Positions 23,997 to 33,661 of a DNA stretch of 64,000 nt are shown piece by piece; the stretch's first letter is position 1, and each line of letters begins with the position of its first letter. This DNA comes from DASPMP01 sp035758925. Its GTDB lineage: Bacteria; Gemmatimonadota; Gemmatimonadetes; Gemmatimonadales; Gemmatimonadaceae. Under the pieces are notes generated by a model. It was given only the letters and a program-made list of their open reading frames with translations. It was not told the origin of the DNA and ran no database searches. The position numbers were made by a program, and so were the translations under genes. The DNA is taken from the NCBI GenBank assembly GCA_035758925.1, contig DASTVV010000225.1, positions 5,797-69,796 on the forward strand. The letters run 5' to 3'.

Positions 23997-25126
23997 GCGC
24001 CGAGCGCGTCGCGCATGCGGGTCCAGAAGCTCTTGCCCCGATCCACCGGGACGCTCTTCTGCACCTTGGCCAACTCCTTGATGAGTTCCGCTTCGCGCTC
24101 CGTCAATCGGTCCGGCGTCCACATCTGCACTCGCACGTGGAGGTCGCCGGTGCCGGACGTGTTGACGCGCGGCAAGCCGCGCCCACGCAGATGGAAGATC
24201 TGGCCGCTCTGCGTACCTGAAGGAACGCTCAGGGCGACGCTGCTGGTGACCGTGGGGACGTTGACGTCCGCGCCGAGGACGAGCTGCGCATAAGTCACGA
24301 GCACTTCGGTATAGAGATCCTCGCCGTCGCGCTCGAAGCGCGGATCGTCCGCGACGTCGAAGACCACCTGCACATCGCCGCGCGGCCCACCGCGCGTGCC
24401 GGCATTGCCGACGTTGCGCAGCGCCATGTACTGGCCCGTGGCAACGCCGGCCGGCACCTGGACGCGAATCTCGCGATCCACACGCATGCGGCCGTCGCCC
24501 CGGCATTTCTTGCACGGCTGCGCGATGACGCTGCCCTGTCCCTTGCAAGTGGGGCATGGCGCGACCGTGATGAACTGGCCGAAAAAGGACCGCTGCGCAC
24601 GCCTGACCTCACCGGCTCCGCCGCAGGTCTGGCAAGTCTGCGCATGCGAGCCTGGCTCGGCGCCCTCGCCGTTGCACCGGTCGCACGGGTCCAGAAGCTT
24701 CAGCGCAACGGTCTTTTCCACCCCGGTGGCGACGTCGGCCAGCGTGAGCTGGATCGTGATCCTGATGTCCGGACCGCTGCGCACACCGCCCGCGTCCGGC
24801 GCATCCCCGAACATGGACCCGAATCCGCCGCCGGCGAAATCGCGCATGAAGACGTTGAGCGCTTCGGACAGGTCGAAGTGGTGAAAACCGCCCGGCATGC
24901 CGCCAGCCCGCAGCCCCGCCTCGCCGAATCGGTCGTACGCGCTGCGCTTCTGCGGGTCGCGCAGGACGTCATACGCCTCGCTGAGCTCCTTGAACTTCTC
25001 TTCCGCTTCGCTCGAGCCGTTGTTCCGATCCGGATGCCACTTCAGCGCAAGCTTGCGATAGGCGTCCTTGATCTCGTCGTCGGTGGCTGTGCGGGAAACG
25101 CTCAGGACTTCGTAGTAGTCGGCCAT
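23993..25126 (-). CDS. dnaJ: Chaperone protein DnaJ
   Basis: The 377-residue Hsp40 stimulates DnaK. It has a J domain (~1-70, DYYEVLSVSRTATDDEIKDA with the HPD motif in KWHPDRNN), a Gly/Phe-rich region (GGFHHF to GGGFGSMFGD) and four CxxCxGxG zinc-binding repeats (CDRCNGEG, CQTCGGAG, CPTCKGQG, CKKCRGDG). Two C-terminal client-binding beta domains follow. It lies four bases after hrcA. dnaK and grpE are elsewhere. Confidence 0.97.
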   Translation of the reverse strand: MADYYEVLSVSRTATDDEIKDAYRKLALKWHPDRNNGSSEAEEKFKELSEAYDVLRDPQKRSAYDRFGEAGLRAGGMPGGFHHFDLSEALNVFMRDFAGGGFGSMFGDAPDAGGVRSGPDIRITIQLTLADVATGVEKTVALKLLDPCDRCNGEGAEPGSHAQTCQTCGGAGEVRRAQRSFFGQFITVAPCPTCKGQGSVIAQPCKKCRGDGRMRVDREIRVQVPAGVATGQYMALRNVGNAGTRGGPRGDVQVVFDVADDPRFERDGEDLYTEVLVTYAQLVLGADVNVPTVTSSVALSVPSGTQSGQIFHLRGRGLPRVNTSGTGDLHVRVQMWTPDRLTEREAELIKELAKVQKSVPVDRGKSFWTRMRDALGA

Positions 25127-25130
25127 GACC

Positions 25131-26183
25131 TCAATCGAGCAATTCCGAGAGCAACTGGGACGTGTGATTCACGAGCGAAATGACTTTCTCGTACGGCATG
25201 CGGGTGGGCCCGATCACGCCAATGACGCCAGCCAGCGGCCCTGCGTGATATTCGGCCGTGACGACCGTGAAGTCGCGCAGGCGCTCATCGTCGTGCTCCG
25301 TGCCGATCGTGATCGAGATCCCGGAGGTTTCACCGCGCCGGCGAAGCGCATCGGCCAGCGCCTGCGGGCGCTCCGTGAGCTCGATCAAGCGGCGCATCCG
25401 GTCCGCGGCGGCGAACTCCGGTTGTTCCGCCAGCACCGACGCCTGGCCAAAAAGAATCCGCTCGTCATTCAACGAGATGGTTTCGTCGAAAATCGCTTCC
25501 GCTTCCTGTACGAAGATGTTGAGCAGCTCACTGGCCTCCCTGGCGGACACGCTGTCTCTCAGACGCGCGCCAACGGACGTGCGGATCTCGTCGAGCGAGA
25601 GACCTGCCAATCGCTCGTTCAACACTTTCGTCACCTGCGAGAGCGCGGACCCCGCAATCGATCCCGCGACCTCGACAAAGACCGTGCGCACCGCGCCGCC
25701 TTCCAAAGCGAGCACCATGAGGAGCCGCTCATCGCTGACGCGGACGAGGTCGAGGCTGCGCAGCACTGATGTCGCGAGCCGCGGGCCCATGGCCACACCC
25801 AGCTCCTGAGTCAGAATCCCAAGGCTTTGCGTCGCGCGGCGGAGAATCGTTTCAATTGGCGAATCCTGCCGCGTGCTGAGCGCTTCCACGAGGTGATCGC
25901 GCTGGATGGAGGGCACCGGTGTGGGACTGCCGATGAGTGCGTCGACGTAGGCTCGATACGCCTTGTTCGTCGGGATACGCCCAGCCGACGTGTGCGGATG
26001 GAAGAGAAAGCCCTTCTCCTCCAGATCACTCATGGTGTTCCGAATGGTGGCTGGGGACACGCCAAGCCCGAACCGCCGCGACAGGGTTCTCGATCCGGCG
26101 GGCTCAGCGGTCTGGACGTACGTCTGAATCACTGCTTCCAGGACGCGACGCTCGCGCTTGGAGAGCTGCTCTACGCGGCTCAT
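25131..26183 (-). CDS. hrcA: Heat-inducible transcription repressor HrcA
   Basis: The 350-residue protein has the HrcA N-terminal winged helix (LSKRERRVLEAVIQTYVQTA, LGVSPATIRNTMSDLEEKGF, HTSAGRIPTNKAYR) and the GAF-like dimerisation domain ending LAGVIGVIGPTRMPYEKV. HrcA represses chaperone genes by binding CIRCE elements. No CIRCE palindrome is visible upstream; only single GCACT-type half-sites occur around the promoter. The start is ATG 26183. Confidence 0.96.
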   Translation of the reverse strand: MSRVEQLSKRERRVLEAVIQTYVQTAEPAGSRTLSRRFGLGVSPATIRNTMSDLEEKGFLFHPHTSAGRIPTNKAYRAYVDALIGSPTPVPSIQRDHLVEALSTRQDSPIETILRRATQSLGILTQELGVAMGPRLATSVLRSLDLVRVSDERLLMVLALEGGAVRTVFVEVAGSIAGSALSQVTKVLNERLAGLSLDEIRTSVGARLRDSVSAREASELLNIFVQEAEAIFDETISLNDERILFGQASVLAEQPEFAAADRMRRLIELTERPQALADALRRRGETSGISITIGTEHDDERLRDFTVVTAEYHAGPLAGVIGVIGPTRMPYEKVISLVNHTSQLLSELLD

Positions 26184-26190
26184 AAGTGCA

Positions 26191-26220
26191 AATGTATTAA
26201 TGACTTCGGAGTGCAGTCAA
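26191..26220 (-). promoter_or_regulatory. Probable promoter for hrcA-dnaJ
   Basis: On the minus strand TTGACT (26215-26220) is 18 bases from TACATT (26191-26196), both within or next to the 3' end of hemW. It would give a very short leader before the hrcA ATG at 26183. An alternative -10, TAATAC, has a 15-base spacer. Confidence 0.5.
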
Positions 26221-27312
26221 GTCGGCGGCAATGCTGTCCAACCGAAGCCATCCGGATCCCGTCAGACGCAAAGTTGACTCCGCGTCGCTCCGCGCCCACC
26301 CCGAATCGACGAGGCGCGAGACACGCGCCGCCTGGGAGTCCGATGTTCGGAAACCAGCGGCGGTCCGCAGGCCCAGATACACCTCTTCGGCGTGCACCTG
26401 TTCCGGCGTGAGCGCTTCATGCCCTTCCACCGGGTCTTCGTTGCGCGCCGTGCGCGCCACCCACTCGGCGTACGCCGCGACGTTCCAGCGGCGCGCATTG
26501 CCATCGAACTCGTGCGCGGACGGGCCGAGCCCTCCATACGGCTTGCGAGCCCAGTACGCCCAATTGTGACGCGAATGGCTGCCCTGCTTGGCGTAGTTCG
26601 AAACCTCATAGTGCTCGAATCCGCCGGACGTCAGCGCGTCATGCGCGCGGAGGAACTCCGCCTCGAACGACTGCTCGCCTGCCTCCGCGACTTCCGTCCG
26701 CGCGACCCAGCGTCCGAGTGGTGTGTGCGGTTCGATGGTCAGGCCGTAGACCGATATGTGCGAAAGCTGCAAGTCGAGGGTGGTCCAGACATCTTGATCC
26801 CAGTCTCGCTCGAGAACGTCCGGAACGGCGAAGATCAGGTCGATCGAAACGTTGTCGAGGCCGGCATCACGCAACACGTTGACCGAGCGGATGGCTGCCT
26901 GGCTGTCATGGGTTCTGTGCATCCAGGCAAGAACCCGGTCATCGAACGATTGAACGCCGACGGAGACGCGGTTCACTCCGGCGGAGACCCATGCCCGTGC
27001 TGCTTGCGGAGTGATGTCCTCGGGGTTGGCCTCGAGGGTGACTTCGGCACCCTCGCGCACGCGAGCACGTCTATGCACCAGCTCGATCAGTCGGAATACG
27101 CCGTCGCCGCCGAGCTTGGATGGCGTGCCCCCGCCCATATACAGCGTCTCGAGATCGAACTCCGACGACGCGTGTCGAACGCTCCACTCGCGTTCCAGAG
27201 CCTCCAGATACTCGCGAACCGGCACCGCCGAGCGTACCGCTATCGAGAAATCGCAGTAGACGCAGCGTCGCGCGCAGAATGGGACATGGACGTAGAGATG
27301 CTCGGCTCGCAC
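26197..27312 (-). CDS. hemW: HemW-type radical SAM protein
   Basis: The 371-residue protein begins VRAEHLYVHVPFCARRCVYC, with the CxxxCxxC cluster motif of radical SAM enzymes, then LETLYMGGGTPSKL, VTLEANPEDIT, VSVGVQSFDDRVL and the HemN C-terminal region. Members of this group (often annotated coproporphyrinogen oxidase-like) act as heme chaperones rather than as HemN. GTG 27312 is used because the family N-terminus starts there. Confidence 0.92.
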   Translation of the reverse strand: MRAEHLYVHVPFCARRCVYCDFSIAVRSAVPVREYLEALEREWSVRHASSEFDLETLYMGGGTPSKLGGDGVFRLIELVHRRARVREGAEVTLEANPEDITPQAARAWVSAGVNRVSVGVQSFDDRVLAWMHRTHDSQAAIRSVNVLRDAGLDNVSIDLIFAVPDVLERDWDQDVWTTLDLQLSHISVYGLTIEPHTPLGRWVARTEVAEAGEQSFEAEFLRAHDALTSGGFEHYEVSNYAKQGSHSRHNWAYWARKPYGGLGPSAHEFDGNARRWNVAAYAEWVARTARNEDPVEGHEALTPEQVHAEEVYLGLRTAAGFRTSDSQAARVSRLVDSGWARSDAESTLRLTGSGWLRLDSIAADLTALRSH

Positions 27313-27335
27313 ATCGAAAGATACCCCACAATCGC

Positions 27336-28232
27336 TCAACGTCGTCGAATTTCGCCGGTCAGTGCACACTCGATGGAGCCCGCGATCTCGAGTCGGGTCA
27401 CCGCGCTGAGGCAGCGCGCGGCCGGCAGGCCGCTGCGATGGCATAGTGCATCGATGTCGAGGCCGCCGTCGGCAAGCGCCGACCAGACGCGTCCTTCGTC
27501 TCCCTCCGGCGCGACGGAGGGGGTCCGTGGCGGAGGCGTGAGGCCCGCGAGAGCGAGCGCGTCCGCGACCGATGCGATGATATGCGCACCGCTCGCAATC
27601 AGACGATTGGTGCCAGCGCTCTGCGGTTGATCGATGGGACCGGGCACAGCCGCTACGTCTCTTCCCAGCTCCATCGCGTGTTCGGCGGTGTTGAGCGCCC
27701 CGCTCTTCTCCGGCGCCTCGACGACGATGGTCAGCATTGCCAGCGCCGCGATGATCCTGTTGCGCCTGGGGAAGGTGAACCGCATGCCGTGTTCGTCGGC
27801 CTCGAGCTCCGTGACGAGAAGCCCCCGTTCTGCAATTGCCAGTTGTAACGGCTTGTGACCCGATGGGAAGAAGACGTCCAGGCCGGTCCCGAGCACTGCG
27901 ATCGTAGTCCCACCGTCCTCCAGCGCGGTGCGATGCGCCGTCCCATCAATGCCAGTCGCGAGACCGCTGACGATGCATGCTCCGGCGCGGACGAAGGCCG
28001 CGGTCAGCTCGCGGGTGATGCGCTGTCCATACGCCGTGGCCCGTCGCGTGCCGACGATGGCCACGCGCGGCCGGACGTTGAACGCGCCCACGGCTCCGCG
28101 GGTCCAGAGACAGGTCGGCGCATTTTCCTGCAAATCATCGAGATCGCGCGGATATCTGTCATCGTGCCGCGGAATCCGTTCCGCGGGACCGATGTTCTCA
28201 GGGTAGCTCGATCCTCGCGGCAGCTCGTTCAT
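27336..28232 (-). CDS. dprA: DNA-processing protein DprA (no N-terminal SAM domain)
   Basis: DprA loads RecA onto incoming single-stranded DNA in natural transformation. The 298-residue protein contains the Rossmann-like core: RVAIVGTRRATAYGQRIT, CIVSGLATGIDGTAHRTAL, VFFPSGHKPL, FPRRNRIIAALA, VPGPIDQPQSAGTN. A C-terminal winged-helix segment follows (SALADGGLDIDALCHRSGL). The start ATG 28232 lies 35 bases inside the obg 3' end, and homology begins at the core's YPRDLDDLQ. The N-terminal SAM/HhH domain found in longer homologues is therefore absent. Confidence 0.93.
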   Translation of the reverse strand: MNELPRGSSYPENIGPAERIPRHDDRYPRDLDDLQENAPTCLWTRGAVGAFNVRPRVAIVGTRRATAYGQRITRELTAAFVRAGACIVSGLATGIDGTAHRTALEDGGTTIAVLGTGLDVFFPSGHKPLQLAIAERGLLVTELEADEHGMRFTFPRRNRIIAALAMLTIVVEAPEKSGALNTAEHAMELGRDVAAVPGPIDQPQSAGTNRLIASGAHIIASVADALALAGLTPPPRTPSVAPEGDEGRVWSALADGGLDIDALCHRSGLPAARCLSAVTRLEIAGSIECALTGEIRRR

Positions 28233-29220
28233 TTGCCTTGCGCAGGTCAAGCAACTGACTCCACCACCCCGCAAGCAGGTCGTCAAGGCCCTGACGCGCG
28301 GCGGAGCTGACGGCGAAGACGCCGAAGGCCTCCGGCGCTTCGATGGGCGGCGACTCCAGCTCTCCAAGCAGGTCCATCTTCGTGAACACGACGCAGTGCG
28401 GTTTGCGCGCCAGCTCGTCGGAATACGCCGCCACCTCGCGCCGGAGCTGATCGTACTCGGACTGCCAGTCGTCGCTGTCGATCGGAATGAGGAACGCGAG
28501 CAGGCGTGTACGTTCGATGTGCCTGAGGAACTGCAGTCCGAGACCTTTTCCCTCGTGCGCTCCCTCGATGATGCCCGGGATGTCCGCCACGACAAAGGTC
28601 CGCGCATCGCTCAACTGAACGACGCCGAGATTCGGCGACAACGTCGTGAACGGGTAGTCCGCGATCTTCGGGCGCGCCGCGGACACGACCGATAGCAGGG
28701 TCGACTTGCCTGCGTTCGGCTGTCCCACGAGTCCGACATCGGCGATGAGCTTGAGCTCCAGCTCGAGCATGCGGACCTCGCCGTCCTCGCCCGGCTGATA
28801 CTCGCGCGGCGCCTGGCGAGTGGACGTCGCGAAGAACGCGTTGCCTTTTCCTCCGCGTCCACCGTGCGCCACGATGATGCTCTCGCCGTCCGCCAGAACT
28901 TCGGCCAGCAGTTCTCCGCTCTCGGCGTCGCGCACGACCGTGCCCGGAGGCACGGGCAGGATGACGTCCTCGCCGGACGCGCCCGACTTGTTGTTTCCCG
29001 ACCCGTGGTCGCCATTCTCCGCGGTCCACCGGTCGCGGTACGTAAAGTCCAGCAGCGTCGCCAGGTTGGCGTCTCCACGAACGATGACGTCGCCGCCGCG
29101 CCCGCCGTCGCCTCCGTCCGGGCCGCCCATCGGCACGAACTTCTCGCGGCGGAAGGACGAAATCCCCGATCCGCCGTCGCCGGCTCTCACATTGATACGT
29201 ACTCGGTCAATGAACGTCAT
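28198..29220 (-). CDS. obg: GTPase Obg (CgtA)
   Basis: The 340-residue GTPase functions in 50S maturation and stress responses. The glycine-rich Obg fold occupies ~1-157 (VRAGDGGSGISSFRREKFVP, GGPDGGDGGRGGDV). The G domain has VGLVGQPNAGKSTLLS, the G3 ADIPGIIEGAHEGKGLG and VFTKMDLL. It lacks the variable C-terminal domain. Its ATG overlaps the upstream gene by 14 bases. Confidence 0.96.
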   Translation of the reverse strand: MTFIDRVRINVRAGDGGSGISSFRREKFVPMGGPDGGDGGRGGDVIVRGDANLATLLDFTYRDRWTAENGDHGSGNNKSGASGEDVILPVPPGTVVRDAESGELLAEVLADGESIIVAHGGRGGKGNAFFATSTRQAPREYQPGEDGEVRMLELELKLIADVGLVGQPNAGKSTLLSVVSAARPKIADYPFTTLSPNLGVVQLSDARTFVVADIPGIIEGAHEGKGLGLQFLRHIERTRLLAFLIPIDSDDWQSEYDQLRREVAAYSDELARKPHCVVFTKMDLLGELESPPIEAPEAFGVFAVSSAARQGLDDLLAGWWSQLLDLRKANERAAARIELP

Positions 29221-29848
29221 TGCGGATCCGATCCCAGAGTCGACGCGCGCGAGCCAGGGCGCTTTCGGGAATCACGCCCTCCATCGACGCCAGTGCATCT
29301 GACACGATCGAGGGCGCGACGCCAGCGTTGAGCGCTCCATGAAGGTGCGACTGGAGTTGGCGATCCTGCGCGGTTGCCGCGCATGCTGCCACAATGCAGA
29401 GCTCGCGCCGCGGCAGGTCGAGCGCGGGCCGGCTGAGCACCTTGCCGTACCCTTCGACGATCATCCAGTCATCCATGAGCGGGTGCAGCTGGCGAATGTT
29501 TGCGCGCAATCGCTCGTACATGGTGCCGTACACCGTGGCGCACGTAGTCTCCCCCAGACGTCTCAGCTGCGGCGCCTGCAGGGATTCCTCCGCTGCCGCC
29601 GCGGGAGCGGGCCGCAGTCGCCTCCATTCGCGCATGCCGTTGAGCGCACGCGGAAACCCGGCAAAGAGGTAGGTCTGGAGCAGCAGCTCCTCGATCCATA
29701 CTGGCGGCGTTGCCCCCTGCGCTTCATTGAGATGCCTTCGCACCTGCTCCTCGGACCCACCAGCGAGGGCGGCCGCGAGCCGAACGAGCGAGCGCGTCGA
29801 GTCGTCCAGCCGTGTCAGTCTCGCACCGATGGCGTCGGTTTCCGACAT
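29207..29848 (-). CDS. Carboxymuconolactone decarboxylase-like (AhpD fold) protein
   Basis: This 213-residue all-helical protein has a C-terminal half matching the CMD/AhpD fold (PRRELCIVAACAATAQDRQL followed by SHLHGALNAGVAPSIVSDAL). AhpD-type enzymes use a CxxC pair; here only single cysteines are seen in the helix (ELC and AAC), so peroxidase activity is doubtful. An N-terminal repeat-like half (ELLLQTYLFAGFPRALNGM) suggests a duplicated fold. Position between asparaginase and obg gives no functional clue. Confidence 0.7.
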   Translation of the reverse strand: MSETDAIGARLTRLDDSTRSLVRLAAALAGGSEEQVRRHLNEAQGATPPVWIEELLLQTYLFAGFPRALNGMREWRRLRPAPAAAAEESLQAPQLRRLGETTCATVYGTMYERLRANIRQLHPLMDDWMIVEGYGKVLSRPALDLPRRELCIVAACAATAQDRQLQSHLHGALNAGVAPSIVSDALASMEGVIPESALARARRLWDRIRNDVH

Positions 29849-29879
29849 CAAACGATTGTGTGTTGGGACGAGCCGTTGC

Positions 29880-30869
29880 TCAGGAGACAGGCCGGATCTC
29901 ACCCACGGCTTCCCCACGCGTGTTGCGGATCTGTCGTTTGAGAAACTCATCGAGGCGCGGTGGCAGCGTCTCGGGGAGGGCGTCGAGGAGCTGCAGCAGT
30001 CGGACCAACGCGGGAAACTGCGCCCGCTGCGCTCCATCTTCCACTTTGATGGCGGCGCCGACACCCTGATCGAGAATGGCGACGCAGTGCACGCCTTCGG
30101 CGCCGATCTTGGCGACGAGGCGACCGTCCGACTCCTCGATCAGCATCGAGTCGAACCGATCGCTGCCACCGACGAGAAAGGGTCGAGTGCGCATCGCGCC
30201 GACGACGCGGCTCGGCACTCCCGAGCGCTCGGATGCGGCTCGGGCCAGGCGTGAGTACGCGCGTGCCATGTGCTCCAGCGGCATCGCAAACTCCACGACG
30301 CCGCACCCATCCACCGCCTGTCCGATCTCCGCCTGCGACAGGCCAGACCATTCCGCGACGGCGTCCAGGCAGCAGTTCTGCACGTCGTGCCCGGCGCGCT
30401 CGTAGCCATACATCGGCCATCCCGCCGTGTGCGCGCAGGCAAGCATGGCGGCGTGCTTGCCGGAGCAGTTGTTGTGCAGCCTGGTGGGTCGTTCCCCAGC
30501 CTCGCGCAGCAACTTGGCGCCGCGGCTCGACAACGGCTCGTGCGGCCCGCACGCCAGATCGCCTTCCTCCAGGCCGATGGCGGACAGCATTCGCTCGGCG
30601 ATCGCCACATGCTCGGGTTCGCCGCCGTGGGACGCGCACGCCAACGCGAGCTCATCGTCGCCCCACTGCAGATCGTCGAAACCGCCGGACTGCAGAAGCG
30701 GCATCACCTGGAAGGGCTTTGCGCACGATCGCCAGTGCGTAAACCGCCGCGAGTCTCCGGCTCCTGCTGCGAGACAATCGCGGGCATCAACGACCGCGGC
30801 GTGCACGCGGTGCTGAGACTCGACAACCCCTCCTCGCGTCGCGACGACGTCGAGTTGGAACGATCTCAT
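29880..30869 (-). CDS. L-asparaginase II-family protein
   Basis: The 329-residue protein belongs to the AnsA/asparaginase II family that is unrelated to the classical EcA enzymes. Family signatures: RSCAKPFQVMPLLQSGG near the N-terminus, ACASHGGEPEHVA, HNNCSGKHAAMLACAH and a VDGCGVVEFAMPL segment. It should hydrolyse asparagine to aspartate and ammonia in the cytoplasm. The 108-base gap upstream (30870-30977) holds its promoter region and a 14-bp palindrome, ATCCGAGCTCGGAT (30952-30965), after the SLBB gene. Confidence 0.87.
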   Translation of the reverse strand: MRSFQLDVVATRGGVVESQHRVHAAVVDARDCLAAGAGDSRRFTHWRSCAKPFQVMPLLQSGGFDDLQWGDDELALACASHGGEPEHVAIAERMLSAIGLEEGDLACGPHEPLSSRGAKLLREAGERPTRLHNNCSGKHAAMLACAHTAGWPMYGYERAGHDVQNCCLDAVAEWSGLSQAEIGQAVDGCGVVEFAMPLEHMARAYSRLARAASERSGVPSRVVGAMRTRPFLVGGSDRFDSMLIEESDGRLVAKIGAEGVHCVAILDQGVGAAIKVEDGAQRAQFPALVRLLQLLDALPETLPPRLDEFLKRQIRNTRGEAVGEIRPVS

Positions 30870-30977
30870 GGCGGGCTCGCGGCCTCCTCAACCTGGGCGG
30901 GCGTGACTCCCCGTAAACTAATCGAGCGTCACCGCTGTGGAGCCCAGCCCGATCCGAGCTCGGATGCACCCCAGGAC

Positions 30978-33515
30978 TCACTTGCTTATCGTGATGATCA
31001 CTGAGGTGAGCACGGCGATCAGTGGCGTGACTGCCGCGAGGACATTGACCCAGTTGGTCTTGTCACCCGGAGCGAGTTCCGGAACGATGACTTGAGACCC
31101 AGGCAGCGGCCGCGGCGGGCGCGGCGCCAGACGACTCCTCGTTTCGCGCTTGCCGCTCGGCTGGGTTACGTACGCGCGTTTGTTGTCACCGTTACGCGCG
31201 ACGCCACCACCCTGACTGATGTAATAATCCATGTCTTTGCCGCGCACGTACGCCACCACGTTCGGCGCATTCACCGCTCCCTTCACGGTCACGACGTTCA
31301 ACCGCACCGGAACGGTGATCTCGTCCCCGTTCATGAGGATGAGGTTTTCGGGCGAGCTGCGCTTCCGGAGGGCCTTGGGCGCGTCGATGGCGACTCGGCC
31401 GACACCGCCTTCCTTGCGCACGAAGGACAGTCCTTCGGGATACGCCTCTGAGGTCAGTCCGCCTGCCCGTGCAACAAGGTCAGACAGGCGCTCATCACGC
31501 GTCTTCAACGCATACGTCCCCGGAAAGTTCACTTCGCCGCTGATCGTCACGACACGCTGAAGCTCCCAGGACGGCTGATGCATGATCAACACGTTGTCGT
31601 AGGCCTTCAGTCCAACCTCGGCGGCGCCGTTCGATGAGGCCTGAAGACCCGGCGCACCCACATACGGCATGCCCGGCTTGCGCTCGAACAGGTAGGTCGA
31701 GTCCAACGGAACCCGAATCGTCACGGCGGTAGTCGTCCCGGTCCGCTCCTCGGGCAGCCGAGCAATTTCCGCTTCCTTCAGGTACGCGCTTTCCTGTACG
31801 CCGCCGGCCAGGAGCACCAGATCTCGCATCGTCATCCCTTCGGCGAAGGGGTAACGCCCTGGCTTCCGCACGGCGCCGCCGATAGCGACGTAGCGCTCCG
31901 GTCGAAAATCCGTGAGGGCGAAGAGCTGAATGACGTCGTCCTCCTGCAGCGCGAAATCACCGACCACCGTTCCCACGCTGTCGCCAAGCGAGGCACGCAG
32001 CTGTACGCGGGACTGATCGGGACGAAGCCGATCCACCAGGACTTGGCCGAGGTAGACGTCGGGCTTCGGGCCGCCGGCAAGCCTGATGGCGTCGGAGATC
32101 TTCATCCCCGGCGTCAGCCCTTGTGGCCCGGGCGACCACACGTTGCCCTTGACGACAATCGTGTTGCGAACGCGTTCCGCCACGGGAAAGACGCGGACGA
32201 CGTCGCCTGCCTCGAGCGAGACCGGTGCCGCATTCGCGCCGGAAAGCAGCGACTGCGACTCCACGTCGACGGTCACCCGGTCGCGCCCGTCCGCCTGGCG
32301 CCGGTTCGGCGGCAGGATGCGATCGATCTGCACGCGCCGACGAGACGCATCGGCCCGGAAGCCACCGGCGGCGGCAATCAGCTCCGCGAGCGTCTCGCTC
32401 GGCTTGAGCTCATATGTTCCGGGCCGAACGACCTCGCCAATGATCCGTACGCGCAGACCGCGCGGCGGGACGAATACGATGTCACCGGTCTCGAGTCGTG
32501 CGTCGTGCGACGCGTCGCCACGCAGCAGGTAGTCATAGAGATCCAGCGAGCTGACGACGGTGCCGCCGCGCTTGATCTGGATGCCGCGGAGCGATGCGTT
32601 CGCCGTGGGACCGCCAGCCGTATAGAGCGCCGTGATGGCGGTACCGGCGCTCGACACCATGTAGCTACCGGGCCGTTCGACGTCGCCGAGGACGAAGACC
32701 TGGTTGGCGCGAAGCCGTGAAACGCTGACGGAGAAACGCGTGGTGGCCGAGGCGCCGCGCCTGACGCCCGAATACACGCGCCCCAGGCGACTGTACAGCA
32801 GGTTCTCCAGGTCACCCATGGTCAGGTTCGCCACGAAGAGCTGGCCAACTTGCGGGATCACGACGAATCCTTCCCGCGTAACGTCGAGCACGTACGAGGA
32901 CTCCACATCGCCCGTGAGAATCAGGACCAGTCGGTCGCCTGGTCCCAGGCGATAGTTCGCGTCCACCGGACCGTTGAGGTTCGGCTCGAACCGCGACGGT
33001 GACGCGCGAAACATGTCGAGCCCGAAGATGTTGTAACCGCTGTCGGCCCGCGCGATCGAATCCGCAACGTCTTCGCGCTGGAGGCGCTTGCGACGCGCGT
33101 CTCTCAGCATGTTGAGCGAGTCCTGCTGGAATGGCGACGCGAACATGTTGTCGCCCTGTATGGCGCGGTACGCGGCAACGTCGGAGCTGTCGGCAATTCC
33201 CAGCTCGAGGACCGCGCTGTACAGCTCACTGCTTGGAGCCGTCGCCGTTCCGGTCGAACCGGGCAGGTAGGCGTCGAGCAGATCGGCCGGATACCCTTCG
33301 GCTCGAAGCCGGGAGCGAATCTGATCGGCCGACATGCCACTGGCGGCGAGACGCTGCCGGAGTTGCTGGAGGAGGTCGGGCCGGGCCTGCATCAACGCGC
33401 GGGCCTGATCGGGAGTTGGACGCGCACCGGGGATCTGCGCGCCAGCGTCGGAGACGGCGAACGACACTACGGCGGCGCCGACGACCAACAGATGTATGGA
33501 CCGCATCATCCTCAA
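30978..33515 (-). CDS. Wza-like polysaccharide export protein with multiple SLBB domains
   Basis: The 845-residue protein has a signal peptide (~1-26, ending DAGAQ) and a helical segment (~35-85). A polysaccharide-export domain spans ~185-270 (NYRLGPGDRLVLILTGDV), followed by about six SLBB modules. Examples are FVLGDVERPGSYMV at ~274, RIIGEVVRPGTYEL at ~357, AIGGAVRKPGRYPF and TISGEVNFPGTYAL further on. The last residues (LAAVTPLIAVLTSVIITIS) form a C-terminal hydrophobic helix, which in Wza builds the outer-membrane pore. It probably exports a capsule or exopolysaccharide. No Wzc, Wzx or Wzy gene is adjacent. The start could be any of three close ATG codons. Confidence 0.9.
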   Translation of the reverse strand: MRMMRSIHLLVVGAAVVSFAVSDAGAQIPGARPTPDQARALMQARPDLLQQLRQRLAASGMSADQIRSRLRAEGYPADLLDAYLPGSTGTATAPSSELYSAVLELGIADSSDVAAYRAIQGDNMFASPFQQDSLNMLRDARRKRLQREDVADSIARADSGYNIFGLDMFRASPSRFEPNLNGPVDANYRLGPGDRLVLILTGDVESSYVLDVTREGFVVIPQVGQLFVANLTMGDLENLLYSRLGRVYSGVRRGASATTRFSVSVSRLRANQVFVLGDVERPGSYMVSSAGTAITALYTAGGPTANASLRGIQIKRGGTVVSSLDLYDYLLRGDASHDARLETGDIVFVPPRGLRVRIIGEVVRPGTYELKPSETLAELIAAAGGFRADASRRRVQIDRILPPNRRQADGRDRVTVDVESQSLLSGANAAPVSLEAGDVVRVFPVAERVRNTIVVKGNVWSPGPQGLTPGMKISDAIRLAGGPKPDVYLGQVLVDRLRPDQSRVQLRASLGDSVGTVVGDFALQEDDVIQLFALTDFRPERYVAIGGAVRKPGRYPFAEGMTMRDLVLLAGGVQESAYLKEAEIARLPEERTGTTTAVTIRVPLDSTYLFERKPGMPYVGAPGLQASSNGAAEVGLKAYDNVLIMHQPSWELQRVVTISGEVNFPGTYALKTRDERLSDLVARAGGLTSEAYPEGLSFVRKEGGVGRVAIDAPKALRKRSSPENLILMNGDEITVPVRLNVVTVKGAVNAPNVVAYVRGKDMDYYISQGGGVARNGDNKRAYVTQPSGKRETRSRLAPRPPRPLPGSQVIVPELAPGDKTNWVNVLAAVTPLIAVLTSVIITISK

Positions 33516-33581
33516 AAGGCTGGGTACCGTTCTCGGCGACGGCTCCGAGAACCCGCCATGGGCGGAGGACTGCGTACGAAG

Positions 33582-33655
33582 TGGTCGCGCAGGGACTCGA
33601 ACCCCGGACCTCTGGTATGTGAGACCAGCGCTCTAACCAGCTGAGCTACGCGACC
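33582..33655 (-). tRNA. tRNA-Val (CAC)
   Basis: The minus strand folds into a full 74-nt cloverleaf. The acceptor is GGTCGCG/CGCGACC with discriminator A, the D stem GCTC/GAGC, the anticodon stem CTGGT/ACCAG with loop CTCACAT (anticodon CAC), and the T arm CGGGG-TTCGAGT-CCCTG. The 3' CCA is not encoded. It lies between mlaD and the SLBB gene. Confidence 0.95.
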
Positions 33656-33661
33656 GTTACC

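Noticed and set aside
26184..26230. CIRCE element upstream of hrcA
   Set aside because: Only GCACTC- and GCACTT-type half-sites in the same orientation occur; the inverted partner GAGTGCTAA is absent.
30952..30965. Palindrome ATCCGAGCTCGGAT as a terminator after the SLBB gene
   Set aside because: No T-tract follows on either strand, so I mention it only as a palindrome.
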